Source: Halocynthiibacter styelae (lineage in GTDB: Bacteria > Pseudomonadota > Alphaproteobacteria > Rhodobacterales > Rhodobacteraceae). Taken from it: a DNA stretch of 64,000 bases. Each line of letters opens with the position of its first letter. The stretch's first letter is position 1. Made by a program: the position numbers and the translations under genes. The notes under the pieces were generated by a model. The model saw only the letters and a program-made list of their open reading frames with translations, searched no databases and was not told where the DNA came from. Location of the stretch: positions 1-64,000 of the forward strand of contig NZ_JADCKQ010000016.1 of assembly GCF_016123485.1 (NCBI RefSeq), given 5' to 3'. Below are positions 1-7,464 of this stretch, piece after piece.

Positions 1-90
1 CCAGATGTAGGATATGTCTCCAGCCCATTTCTGATTGGGTCCAGTGGCTGAGAAATCCTGATCCAGTAGATTAGGCGCAATATTGAAGCG

Positions 91-549
91 GTGATTGCTG
101 TCAGTCGTGACTTTATTCTTGCGGGTTGGGACGAGGCCTTGGCAGCTTTCGAGGAAGAATTGACCATGCGGGTGGTCCAGACGGCCTTAGAGATGGGGAC
201 CGGCAAGTGGGTCCAGTGTTTTGATCCTGAGACGGGTGAACCCGAGTTGGATGATGACTTCGAGCCGGTTTACCGCTTCGAGACGGCGCGCGTCGATCCC
301 CGTGTCCTGAACAAGCTGCTATCCCTGCGGATGAGTTCTGTGGATGGACCTGCCCAGACCAATGTCCAAATCAACAATTCCACGAGCGTTCAAACCGCGT
401 TGCCCGCCAAGCCCAAGCTGGTTCAGCCCGAAGGGGCTGTACAGAGACCCGTGGTGACCGAAGCGATCTCGGATAAACGACACGACATGATCGACGCCGT
501 AGTCATCCAGGGGACGCCACAGGAGACCGGGGGAACATCTGATGACTGA
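91..549 (+). CDS. Hypothetical acidic protein, 152 aa
   Basis: I do not recognise this family. The protein is 152 residues, acidic, with no signal peptide or membrane segment. Residues 25-75 look folded ([17 protein letters not shown], then [13 protein letters not shown]); the rest is low-complexity and rich in Q, P and T, so probably disordered. GTG at 91 is the first good start after an in-frame stop at 67-69. The last 8 bases overlap the next gene, so the two are probably translated together. Its place in a low-GC accessory block ending at a tRNA gene suggests a mobile-element or phage-related protein, but nothing in the sequence proves that. The reading frame is probably real, judging by length and the overlap with the next gene. 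Confidence 0.5.
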   Translation: MIAVSRDFILAGWDEALAAFEEELTMRVVQTALEMGTGKWVQCFDPETGEPELDDDFEPVYRFETARVDPRVLNKLLSLRMSSVDGPAQTNVQINNSTSVQTALPAKPKLVQPEGAVQRPVVTEAISDKRHDMIDAVVIQGTPQETGGTSDD

Positions 550-829
550 GCATTCGTCGCAAATCACATTCGTTCGCCCTGGTGGCGTTGCTACCCAAGC
601 CTTCGCCGATGGGGCCGCAACCATGCGCATCTGCTTGGGTTATCTGCATGACCCAGATGATGGGGTGCTTGCTGAAATGAAAGCAAAGCACGATCCTGTG
701 CCATGGCAGTCTGCACAAGTGCGTGACGACGCTATCATGGCGGTTGAGACACGGGCGGACCTGAACCATGATACGCGCGCTCGGTTGCTCGAATGGATTG
801 CTGCAACGCCCTATTTTGAAGACACCTGA
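542..829 (+). CDS. Hypothetical protein, 95 aa
   Basis: A 95-residue soluble protein of unrecognised family. It starts at an ATG that overlaps the end of the upstream gene by 8 bases, which indicates translational coupling. The C-terminal half has the amphipathic pattern of two helices (ADLNHDTRARLLEWIAATPYF). No catalytic or metal motif is visible. With the upstream gene it forms a small two-gene unit in the accessory region. Function unknown. Confidence 0.5.
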   Translation: MTEHSSQITFVRPGGVATQAFADGAATMRICLGYLHDPDDGVLAEMKAKHDPVPWQSAQVRDDAIMAVETRADLNHDTRARLLEWIAATPYFEDT

Positions 830-916
830 CGGCCAGAATTTTTACCGATTTCCTTTCCTAAACCGCCATTTTCCGCTATTGCCCAATGAATTGAGCAGAT
901 TGACGGATTTGGACGG

Positions 917-1678
917 ATGGCTTCTATTTTTGGATCAGTTAGGGGTATCTCCGGTTATTCGGCTAGAGACGTAGAAGCGATGAGTTCTGAGGAACAAGTC
1001 GCAATGATGATAGATTGGTTTAACCGTCAATTCGAAGACCCACAGAACGAAACACCACGCGATAACGAAGAAGGTCGATATTTTTATCCCTGGGGCGGGC
1101 CCTTTGATGCCAGCGACCAAATCCAAGAAGAGTTCTCGGAAGCTGTAGACTTCGATACCATGATGCTTGCCGTCGATCGTATTCAAAACGATGGGACGTT
1201 TGAATGGGCCCCACATTCTGGCGGAGACTTCTACGAACACCCGGAAGACGATCCTGTTGAATTGGGCGAAATCGTCGACGGAGACGGAGAGTGGCCTCCC
1301 GCAATTGCGGAACCGGCCCCAGTCCCGCCAGAGCCAGAAGCCCGCGCCGACGTGATCCGCCGACTGAACGAATTGGAGGCAATAGTCCTACCGCTTCTGG
1401 ATACGTTTGAAGCCGAGTCCCAAGCCCCTCCAATGATGGGTCACAACAATCCACCCGAAGAATTGGACCTCGTTCAGGCTATACCAAGAGAGGAGTGGCT
1501 TCGGATCAAAGCTGCGATAGATGAAATCCGTCAGCAAACGACAATTGCGCAACCTGATATTGAAAGCGTTGAACGTAGCAATAATCGCCTGTTTGAACGG
1601 AAGTATTTGTGCTGTCATGTCGTTTCTCCTCAATGGCTTGTCATGATTGAGTGTGACGCCGGAATGGGGTGGCGTTAA
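917..1678 (+). CDS. Hypothetical accessory protein, C-terminus probably replaced
   Basis: A 253-residue protein. Residues 1-105 form a conserved-looking N-terminal module (IFGSVRGISGYSARD, then YFYPWGGPFDASDQI) of a kind I have seen in uncharacterised alphaproteobacterial accessory proteins. A proline-rich linker follows, then GHNNPPEEL and a helical stretch to about residue 220. After about residue 221 (SNNRLFERKYL) the sequence changes character. On the opposite strand at this point there is an AGGAG site followed by an ATG reading MTAQILPFKQ, like the beginning of a different, leftward gene. I infer that a rearrangement near base 1575-1600 replaced the native C-terminus. The start at 917 follows a GGA-rich stretch. 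Function unknown. Confidence 0.5.
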   Translation: MASIFGSVRGISGYSARDVEAMSSEEQVAMMIDWFNRQFEDPQNETPRDNEEGRYFYPWGGPFDASDQIQEEFSEAVDFDTMMLAVDRIQNDGTFEWAPHSGGDFYEHPEDDPVELGEIVDGDGEWPPAIAEPAPVPPEPEARADVIRRLNELEAIVLPLLDTFEAESQAPPMMGHNNPPEELDLVQAIPREEWLRIKAAIDEIRQQTTIAQPDIESVERSNNRLFERKYLCCHVVSPQWLVMIECDAGMGWR

Positions 1679-1726
1679 CCGTCAGTTCGGAAGAATGGCT
1701 GGGAATCCGCCAGCATTTCGCTCAGG

Positions 1727-1790
1727 GCCAACGCAGACCGGTCACAATGAAGAGCGAGCACGTCCCAATTTGACACCGGTCTGCGTTGGC
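1727..1790. repeat. Perfect 16-bp inverted repeat with 32-bp spacer
   Basis: GCCAACGCAGACCGGT at 1727-1742 is repeated exactly in inverted orientation at 1775-1790. There is no adjacent transposase and no T-tract. It could be the ends of a very small deleted element, or a cruciform or regulatory site. It lies just past the suspected broken end of the upstream gene, which suggests past rearrangement. Confidence 0.7.
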
Positions 1791-1873
1791 ACCTCCGGAA
1801 AAATCGGTACTTAAGGCTGTGCTTGAAATGCGCCCATCAAGGAAAAATCATTTTAGAACCGAAGCTTATACAC

Positions 1874-1908
1874 CAGACACCTATTGATTAAATATCAGTA
1901 GGTGTCTG
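1874..1908. repeat. 15-bp stem hairpin downstream of the glycosylase gene
   Basis: CAGACACCTATTGAT (1874-1888) pairs with ATCAGTAGGTGTCTG (1894-1908), with one T-G wobble and a 5-base loop. It sits 29 bases beyond the stop codon of the leftward glycosylase gene. It has no clear U-tract, so it may act as a weak terminator or as a 3'-end stabilising structure. It could also be the end of a former mobile element. Confidence 0.65.
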
Positions 1909-1937
1909 AAAATACCTGATCGAAGTGACGGACCAAA

Positions 1938-2573
1938 TCAATCTTGTCTCGTCATTAGGCCAAGGTCAAAGAAACGCCAAAGGGCTAGGCTAACGATACT
2001 TCTGTGAGGTGACCATGCCTCACTAAGGTAATATATTTTGTCCTCGTTTGAATGATCTATACCGTACAGTTTGGCTACTACCTTGTTTAATGTCACATCT
2101 CCTTTTGGGAACACGTCCTTTCGTTTGAGGTAAAACAGCAGGAATATTTCTGAACTCCACTCGCCAAAGCCTTTATTGGACCAAATTTCAGCTTTTGCAG
2201 CCTGCGTGTCCATCATGGCCAACTGTTCAAAATACCCGGGGTTGCTGTGCAGTCTTTGAGCCAGCAACTTAAGATACTCAGTCTTTCCCTTTGAGACACC
2301 ACAAGATCGCAGCAATTCACTATCAGCTTCTAAAATGCGCTGAGCATTTAGATCAGGAATGCAATTTTCGATCCTACCAAAAATTGTATCTGCCGCTTTG
2401 CCTGAGAGCTGCTGGTTAACGATAATTCGGCATACACTGCGGTACTCTAGGCTCTGATTTGGTACCGAGATTGGTCCGACTGCATCAAAAAGGGCCTCTA
2501 GTCGAGGGTCTGTTTCTGATAGGGTTTTGACTGCATGAGCAATGGTTTCGGCGGTGATCAATAACTCAGTCAT
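1938..2573 (-). CDS. AlkA-like DNA-3-methyladenine glycosylase (HhH-GPD)
   Basis: A 211-residue DNA glycosylase of the HhH-GPD superfamily, AlkA branch. Enzymes of this family flip out and excise alkylated or deaminated bases. The helix-hairpin-helix region is around residues 90-145 and the catalytic aspartate is in FPKGDVTLNKV (about residues 160-170). There is no C-terminal iron-sulfur cysteine cluster, which separates it from Nth and MutY. It lacks the extra N-terminal domain of long AlkA proteins. It lies 39 bp downstream of the methyltransferase on the same strand, so the two are probably cotranscribed. That suggests a role in repairing damage connected with methylation. The exact substrate is not predictable from sequence. 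Confidence 0.85.
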   Translation of the reverse strand: MTELLITAETIAHAVKTLSETDPRLEALFDAVGPISVPNQSLEYRSVCRIIVNQQLSGKAADTIFGRIENCIPDLNAQRILEADSELLRSCGVSKGKTEYLKLLAQRLHSNPGYFEQLAMMDTQAAKAEIWSNKGFGEWSSEIFLLFYLKRKDVFPKGDVTLNKVVAKLYGIDHSNEDKIYYLSEAWSPHRSIVSLALWRFFDLGLMTRQD

Positions 2574-2612
2574 GTATTTTCCGAAGCGGATTTTTTAATT
2601 CGCCTGTCGCCT

Positions 2613-3767
2613 TTACACTGCCACCTTGCGAGAAAAATCTAAAGGCATTTGCTCTGCATCAATCTCAGGTAGGTCAGCAACCTGCAAAACGTCGATTGCA
2701 GTCATTGCAACCGCCTCAGCGAGACCACATGGAACCGCGTTCCCTATCTGCCGATAGATAGCAGATTTGCCCCCTGCGAAGTCATAGTCCAATGGGAATG
2801 AGTGCAGGATACGGGCCTCTTCCAAAGTCAGTCTGCGGATAAAATCTGGGGTGTCGTGCATCCCATACGACTCCCCGCCATCCATTAGATGGGCGTGATA
2901 GTCTTCGACCCAGCTCTGACCGTTTCCGAAGAATTGACGTTCATCGATGATGGGTGTTTTGTTTCCACCCATTGATGCGGGGAGTGTCGCACAAGGAACA
3001 TCTGGGTTGAGCGGACGTCCAAGCCCGTTGAACATCATACCTGCGTACGGGCTTCGGCGCAAAACAGGTCTTTCCGCGATCGTCACCACAGCATTACAGG
3101 TCTTAGGGTTTTTCTCGGTCCCTTGAGGACCCAAGTGCCGAATTGCTTCCAAAGTAGACACTTCGGGGCGGAAATAGCGTTTCACCCTCATGTCAAAGTC
3201 GATTTTTTCCCCGCCGCGGAAACCTACAAAAAACACCCTATCTCTTGATTGAGGAACCCCAAAGTTTCTCGAATTGAAAATCAAAAGTTCAGTCTGATAG
3301 CCAAGCTTATCGGCATATGATCGCAATTCATCCCTGACTTGCTTAAATTTGGTCAATGTGCCGAGAGCTTTGACATTTTCCATAACAAAGCATCGCGGCT
3401 GAACCACCTCAACAGCGCGCATATATGATTTAACCAACTGACTGCGTGGATCATCAAGCGCCATTTTCCCAGCTACCGAAAAACCCTGGCAGGGTGGGCC
3501 ACCGAACAGGCAGTCCACGCCTTTGAATTTCGACAATCCGTCAATGTATTCGTTCACATCGCCTAAAGTGATGTGGTCACCGATACTGCGTCGGTATGTT
3601 TCTACCGCAGCTTTATCGAAGTCATTTGCCCACTCGATTCTAAAACCAGCTTTACGAAAACCGACGTCCATTCCACCAGCACCAGAAAACAGCGAAACGG
3701 CGGAAAAGCTCTCTTGTGAACGGTCCGTCTGACCCTTAGCTTCCTTGATGTTGGTAATTGTATTCAT
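2613..3767 (-). CDS. DNA (cytosine-5-)-methyltransferase of a restriction-modification system
   Basis: A 384-residue C5-cytosine methyltransferase that transfers methyl from S-adenosylmethionine to a cytosine in its target site. All main motifs are in order: motif I SLFSGAGG (25-32), motif IV GGPPCQGFS with catalytic Cys93, motif VI MENV (129-132), motif VIII FGVPQSRDRVFFVG, a target-recognition region around 240-300, motif IX RRLTLEEARILHSFP and motif X RQIGNAVP. The frame is open upstream to 3899, but the ATG at 3767 puts motif I at the usual distance from the N-terminus. The start is only 13 bp from the start of the divergent endonuclease gene. The partner endonuclease looks SacI-like, so the target may be GAGCTC; that is inference. 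Confidence 0.95.
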   Translation of the reverse strand: MNTITNIKEAKGQTDRSQESFSAVSLFSGAGGMDVGFRKAGFRIEWANDFDKAAVETYRRSIGDHITLGDVNEYIDGLSKFKGVDCLFGGPPCQGFSVAGKMALDDPRSQLVKSYMRAVEVVQPRCFVMENVKALGTLTKFKQVRDELRSYADKLGYQTELLIFNSRNFGVPQSRDRVFFVGFRGGEKIDFDMRVKRYFRPEVSTLEAIRHLGPQGTEKNPKTCNAVVTIAERPVLRRSPYAGMMFNGLGRPLNPDVPCATLPASMGGNKTPIIDERQFFGNGQSWVEDYHAHLMDGGESYGMHDTPDFIRRLTLEEARILHSFPLDYDFAGGKSAIYRQIGNAVPCGLAEAVAMTAIDVLQVADLPEIDAEQMPLDFSRKVAV

Positions 3768-3780
3768 TTCAGGGCTTTCG

Positions 3781-4866
3781 ATGAACGTAAATGTGGATAG
3801 TGGGCGTGCGTCCCAGATATTGAAGGATGCGACCCTTGCGGTGCAAGATAGAGCATATCGTGTACCTCGGGATATGGAAACAAAGATTGAACAAATCATT
3901 GGCCATACCCACCTGACCTATAAGTACATCCTACTGACTGGTATGCTTGCCAAAGCCACAAATCCGGAGGCCAATCCGCTTGTGCTACAGGCTGGCGCTC
4001 CCTTGGAAGGTGCTTTTGATGCACGTTCGCTGTGTCATGGCGTGGTCGTGCCGTTCGAACAGACTGTTCTGGAAAAGAGGTTGGGCGGGTCAAATGAACC
4101 GTTTCTCAACAAGCCTGCGCGCTACACCCACCTCAGCCTAGAAAATGCCGTTCGTCGCGGCAAAGACCGACTAACGCTTGAGAGACTCATTGGTGTCTTT
4201 GAATTGGTCAATGAAAATTCCAACGGTGATCAAGCGTTGGTATGCGTGCTATCTTACATTCTGGCCATGGAAAGCCGCGTGGTCACCTTCGACGCAACGC
4301 GGGCAGAAAAGTTTGTGAGCAAGGCAAGGCTTCTGAATTTGGTCGGTAACCTTTTGTCTAAGTCCTGTGAAGGCGAAACTTTAGCTCTCAGCGTTGCCTT
4401 GCTGTTTGAACTGATGGCAAAGGGCGCAGCTGCGGGGTTAGAAGTCCTTTCGCATCCAGCCAACCAAAGTGGAGCCTCTTCAAAGGAGATAGCCGATGTC
4501 GATGTTTTTGAGGCTGACGGGAAAACGCCTCGTCACTGTGCAGAAGCCAAGGACAAGCCTTTCACAAGAGCTGATGTTGATCACGCTGCTGGCAAAGTAG
4601 CAGAAGCTGGGCATTCTGGTCTGATCTTTATCTATGGGCCAAACGCTAAGACTTCCGAAGACATGTTTGCTTTGGTGAAGGAATACGAGACAAAAGGCTT
4701 TGATCTAACGTTCGTGCAGGCTGACACCTTCGCGGATGGCATCGTAGCGCTGGCACCTAGCGTATCAGCCGCCGAAGTGGTTGAACTTTTGAACAAGCAC
4801 ATTGTTATGACCCGCGCAAAGGAGGTGACCATCAAGCACTGTAAGGAAGTCATTGAAAAGATGTGA
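3781..4866 (+). CDS. SacI-like type II restriction endonuclease
   Basis: A 361-residue protein resembling the SacI restriction endonuclease family. This is a recognition by eye, helped by the adjacent C5 methyltransferase. Recognisable stretches are HLTYKYILLTGMLAKAT (44-60), AFDARSLCH (78-86) and LGGSNEPFLNKPARY (101-115). A possible PD-(D/E)xK nuclease core is D239-V-D241 followed by E255-A-K257. I chose the ATG at 3781; the frame is open from a TTG at 3745, but that start would overlap the divergent methyltransferase and has no ribosome-binding site. The predicted role is cutting unmodified incoming DNA, possibly at GAGCTC. One GAGCTC occurs in the window at 11778-11783. Lower GC than the chromosomal genes points to transfer. 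Confidence 0.8.
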   Translation: MNVNVDSGRASQILKDATLAVQDRAYRVPRDMETKIEQIIGHTHLTYKYILLTGMLAKATNPEANPLVLQAGAPLEGAFDARSLCHGVVVPFEQTVLEKRLGGSNEPFLNKPARYTHLSLENAVRRGKDRLTLERLIGVFELVNENSNGDQALVCVLSYILAMESRVVTFDATRAEKFVSKARLLNLVGNLLSKSCEGETLALSVALLFELMAKGAAAGLEVLSHPANQSGASSKEIADVDVFEADGKTPRHCAEAKDKPFTRADVDHAAGKVAEAGHSGLIFIYGPNAKTSEDMFALVKEYETKGFDLTFVQADTFADGIVALAPSVSAAEVVELLNKHIVMTRAKEVTIKHCKEVIEKM

Positions 4867-4982
4867 GATTCGGCAAAGCGCAGCCTGAAAAGTATTTTCT
4901 GTATTTATACTGTACTCGACGAGCGCCACAAACCGAGCGGCCGGTCAATTGGCGTATAAGTTATTGTTTTTATTGGATGAAA

Positions 4983-5058
4983 TGGTGCCCCCACACGGAC
5001 TCGAACCGCGGACCTACTGATTACAAATCAGTTGCTCTACCAGCTGAGCTATAGGGGC
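4983..5058 (-). tRNA. tRNA-Thr (anticodon TGT), CCA encoded
   Basis: A 76-base cloverleaf on the minus strand. The acceptor stem is GCCCCTA with TGGGGGC, the anticodon stem ACTGA/TCAGT with loop TTTGTAA (anticodon TGT), the T-arm has GGTTCGAGTCC, and CCA is encoded at 4985-4983. Its 3' end faces the restriction-modification region, the usual arrangement when an island inserts into a tRNA gene. Confidence 0.95.
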
Positions 5059-5235
5059 ACTGCGGTGCATTTACGGAATTTATCGGGTGGGTTCAAGTCA
5101 CTTTTTGCAAAAAATGTGCTGATTAACAATTTTGGTATTTCGGTACGTGCGTAGCCTGAGTGGTGTTTCAGAAAGTGATGGTCACCGACAGGATATGCAG
5201 AGGGCTCGATACATTTCCTGGACTGAAGCGTTATA

Positions 5236-5258
5236 AGCCGGGCAAGGTATGCCCGGCT
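5236..5258 (-). terminator. Hairpin after dctM, probable terminator
   Basis: AGCCGGGC (5236-5243) pairs with GCCCGGCT (5251-5258) across a 7-base loop, 15 bases after the dctM stop codon. On the minus strand it is followed by TTATAA, a poor U-tract, so termination may be only partly factor-independent. Confidence 0.65.
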
Positions 5259-5273
5259 AATGTTTGTTGGTTG

Positions 5274-6686
5274 TTACTGCACAATCAGTTCCGGTCCCAT
5301 GAGGGAGTTGGGCAGGTAGGTTGAAATCGCAGGCACATATGTGATCAGGATCAGGAAGACGAACAGCACCGCGAGGAACGGCAGAGCCGCCTTCACGACA
5401 TTCATCATCGGCATGCCCGCCACGCCTGAGGTCACAAACAGGTTCAGGCCTACAGGCGGGGTGATCATCCCGATTTCCATGTTCACGACCATGATGATAC
5501 CCAGGTGAATCGGATCAATGCCCAGCTCAATCGCAATCGGGAACACCAGGGGGGCCACGATCACGAGCAGGCCGGAAGGTTCCATAAACTGGCCGCCGAT
5601 CAGCAGGATCACGTTTACAACCACCAGGAACATCACCGGGCCAAAGCCTGCGGACAACATGGCTTCTGCCACATGTTGCGGGATCTGTTCTTCTGTCAGC
5701 ACATGTTTCAGGATCAGGGCATTGGCGATGACAAACAGCAGGGTCACGGTCAGTTTACCGGCCTCAAACAATGTCTGGCGTGTGTCTTTGTGGAACAGCG
5801 CCGTGATCAGTGCCTGTGGTTTCTTCAGAAGGCTTGATTTTGTGCGGCCCTCGCGTTCAGCCAGCGGCCCCATATCGCGGTAGACAAAACTTGCCACGAC
5901 AAAGGCGTAGACCGAGGCCACGGCTGCTGCTTCGGTTGGGGTGAACCAGGCCTTTACGTAATACCAGCTGTCTGCATCGGCAGGGATGCCGTAGATACCA
6001 AACATGATGATGAAGATCAGGAAAAGGCCCCAGAAGGCGTCCCGAAAGCTTTCACCAATTTCACCCCAGCCTGCAAATTCTCCGGCAGGCATATTCTTGA
6101 TGCGTGCCATCACATAGATCGCAATCATCAGCATAAGACCCGCAAGGATCCCCGGGAAGACACCGGCAAGGAACATCCGGCCCACCGAAACATCCACAGC
6201 AGCCGCATAGACCACCATCACAATGGAAGGCGGGATCAGGATGCCCAGCGTGCCTGCGTTACAGATCACGCCTGCGGCGAATTCTTTGGTGTAACCTGCC
6301 TGACGCATGGCTGCGATCACGATGGAACCGATGGCCACAACCGTTGCCGGGGAGGACCCGGACAGGGCGGCAAACATCATACAGGCAAACACACCGGCGA
6401 TCGCAAGACCACCGCGCAGGTGCCCCACACAGGCGATGGAAAACCGGATGATCCGTTGCGCCACACCGCCCGTCGACATGAAGGTCGAAGCCAGGATGAA
6501 GAACGGGATCGCAAGCAGCGTGTAATGGCCCTCAAAGGCCTGAAATAGAGTCTGTGCGATGGAGGATAGGGAGCCTTCTGAAAAGAAGATAAGGAACAGG
6601 ATGGAGGACATGCCAAGGGACACCGCGATTGGCACCCCGATCAGCATAAAGCCGATCACCATTACAAAAAGCAGAAGGACTTCCAT
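5274..6686 (-). CDS. dctM: TRAP transporter large permease subunit DctM
   Basis: The large membrane subunit of a tripartite ATP-independent periplasmic transporter. It carries the substrate across the inner membrane using the ion gradient. At 470 residues it is longer than many DctM proteins. Hydrophobic segments cover most of the chain, with typical stretches such as GTLGILIPPSI and GMITPPVGLNLFV. A hydrophilic insertion around residues 235-310 (including REGRTKSSLLKKPQ) accounts for the extra length. The start codon overlaps the dctQ stop by one base, so DctQ and DctM are translationally coupled. The order dctP-dctQ-dctM is standard. Specificity is set by DctP; the linked DctBD system suggests C4-dicarboxylates. 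Confidence 0.96.
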   Translation of the reverse strand: MEVLLLFVMVIGFMLIGVPIAVSLGMSSILFLIFFSEGSLSSIAQTLFQAFEGHYTLLAIPFFILASTFMSTGGVAQRIIRFSIACVGHLRGGLAIAGVFACMMFAALSGSSPATVVAIGSIVIAAMRQAGYTKEFAAGVICNAGTLGILIPPSIVMVVYAAAVDVSVGRMFLAGVFPGILAGLMLMIAIYVMARIKNMPAGEFAGWGEIGESFRDAFWGLFLIFIIMFGIYGIPADADSWYYVKAWFTPTEAAAVASVYAFVVASFVYRDMGPLAEREGRTKSSLLKKPQALITALFHKDTRQTLFEAGKLTVTLLFVIANALILKHVLTEEQIPQHVAEAMLSAGFGPVMFLVVVNVILLIGGQFMEPSGLLVIVAPLVFPIAIELGIDPIHLGIIMVVNMEIGMITPPVGLNLFVTSGVAGMPMMNVVKAALPFLAVLFVFLILITYVPAISTYLPNSLMGPELIVQ

Positions 6687-7390
6687 TATTTCGCACTCCC
6701 TGCGTCTGTTTCGCCATCCATGGCGGCACCAAGGCGTTCGCGGACTTCTTCGATTTCATCTTCGACTTCATGGCTGGCCACCACGCGGTCAATTTTTCCG
6801 GCAAACATGGCCAGAGCGGACTGGATAAAGCGAAAAAGCAGCAGCGCCATGGAAGCAGGTAGCACCATATAGGGGATGAAGCGCGGCAGCTTGTCATAAG
6901 GATCGCCGTAGTTCATCGCGCCTTCAAGCCAGCCCAGGAACCAGGGATTGGGAACGTCATTCACGATATACCAGGACCGGTAATCCGTTGGCTTCATTTC
7001 CTGAAAACCTGTCGGGAAAACGCGGCCTGTGGTCTGCGGCAGGTTGGCAAAGTTTGCCCAGTAATCCCAGGCACCTTTCAACAGCAGAAAGCTGTAAATA
7101 ATGCAGATCAGAACCGCCACAAGCCCAAGCGCGCGGCGCTTTTGGCCGTGAACCATATTCACCACCACATCAACACCCAGATGCGCGCCCTTCTTCACAG
7201 CGTATGAGGCGCCGATCAGTACAAGCCAGGCAAAGAGGAACACCAGCGTTTCCTTTGCCCAGAGGATATTTCCCCCGCTTTTGCGTACGATTACATTCAC
7301 AAAGGCCAGCACAGTCATCAGACCCAGAATCAGCGCGATCACGCTTTCCTCGATCCGGTCCATGCGGCTTTCTCCTGGTTTCGGATGCAT
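6686..7390 (-). CDS. dctQ: TRAP transporter small permease subunit DctQ
   Basis: The small membrane subunit of the TRAP transporter, 234 residues, with four predicted transmembrane helices (about 18-38, 46-64, 88-108 and 170-190). Between helices 3 and 4 is an unusually long loop of about 60 residues, rich in aromatic residues and proline. This makes the protein longer than a minimal DctQ. I kept the ATG at 7390 because GGGAGGGG precedes it at good spacing. A second ATG at 7363, preceded by GGAGAAA, would remove nine residues and is also plausible. The C-terminal 40 residues are hydrophilic and acidic. Function: partner of DctM, linking it with the DctP-substrate complex. Confidence 0.94.
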   Translation of the reverse strand: MHPKPGESRMDRIEESVIALILGLMTVLAFVNVIVRKSGGNILWAKETLVFLFAWLVLIGASYAVKKGAHLGVDVVVNMVHGQKRRALGLVAVLICIIYSFLLLKGAWDYWANFANLPQTTGRVFPTGFQEMKPTDYRSWYIVNDVPNPWFLGWLEGAMNYGDPYDKLPRFIPYMVLPASMALLLFRFIQSALAMFAGKIDRVVASHEVEDEIEEVRERLGAAMDGETDAGSAK

Positions 7391-7404
7391 TTCTGCCCCT
7401 CCCG

Positions 7405-7448
7405 AAAATAAAAAGAAAACGGGCGCAGCCTGTGAAAGACTGCGCCCG
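7405..7448 (-). terminator. Terminator or attenuator between dctP and dctQ
   Basis: CGGGCGCAG (7420-7428) pairs with CTGCGCCCG (7440-7448) over an 11-base loop. In the direction of transcription it is followed by TTTTCTTTTTATTTT. This is a good intrinsic terminator inside the operon. It probably makes dctP mRNA more abundant than dctQM mRNA, as expected for a periplasmic binding protein. Confidence 0.85.
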
Positions 7449-7464
7449 CCGTCGTCACATTGAA

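Noticed and set aside
4863-5054. Open frame crossing tRNA-Thr(TGT)
   Set aside because: It overlaps a perfect tRNA cloverleaf on the other strand and has no protein features.
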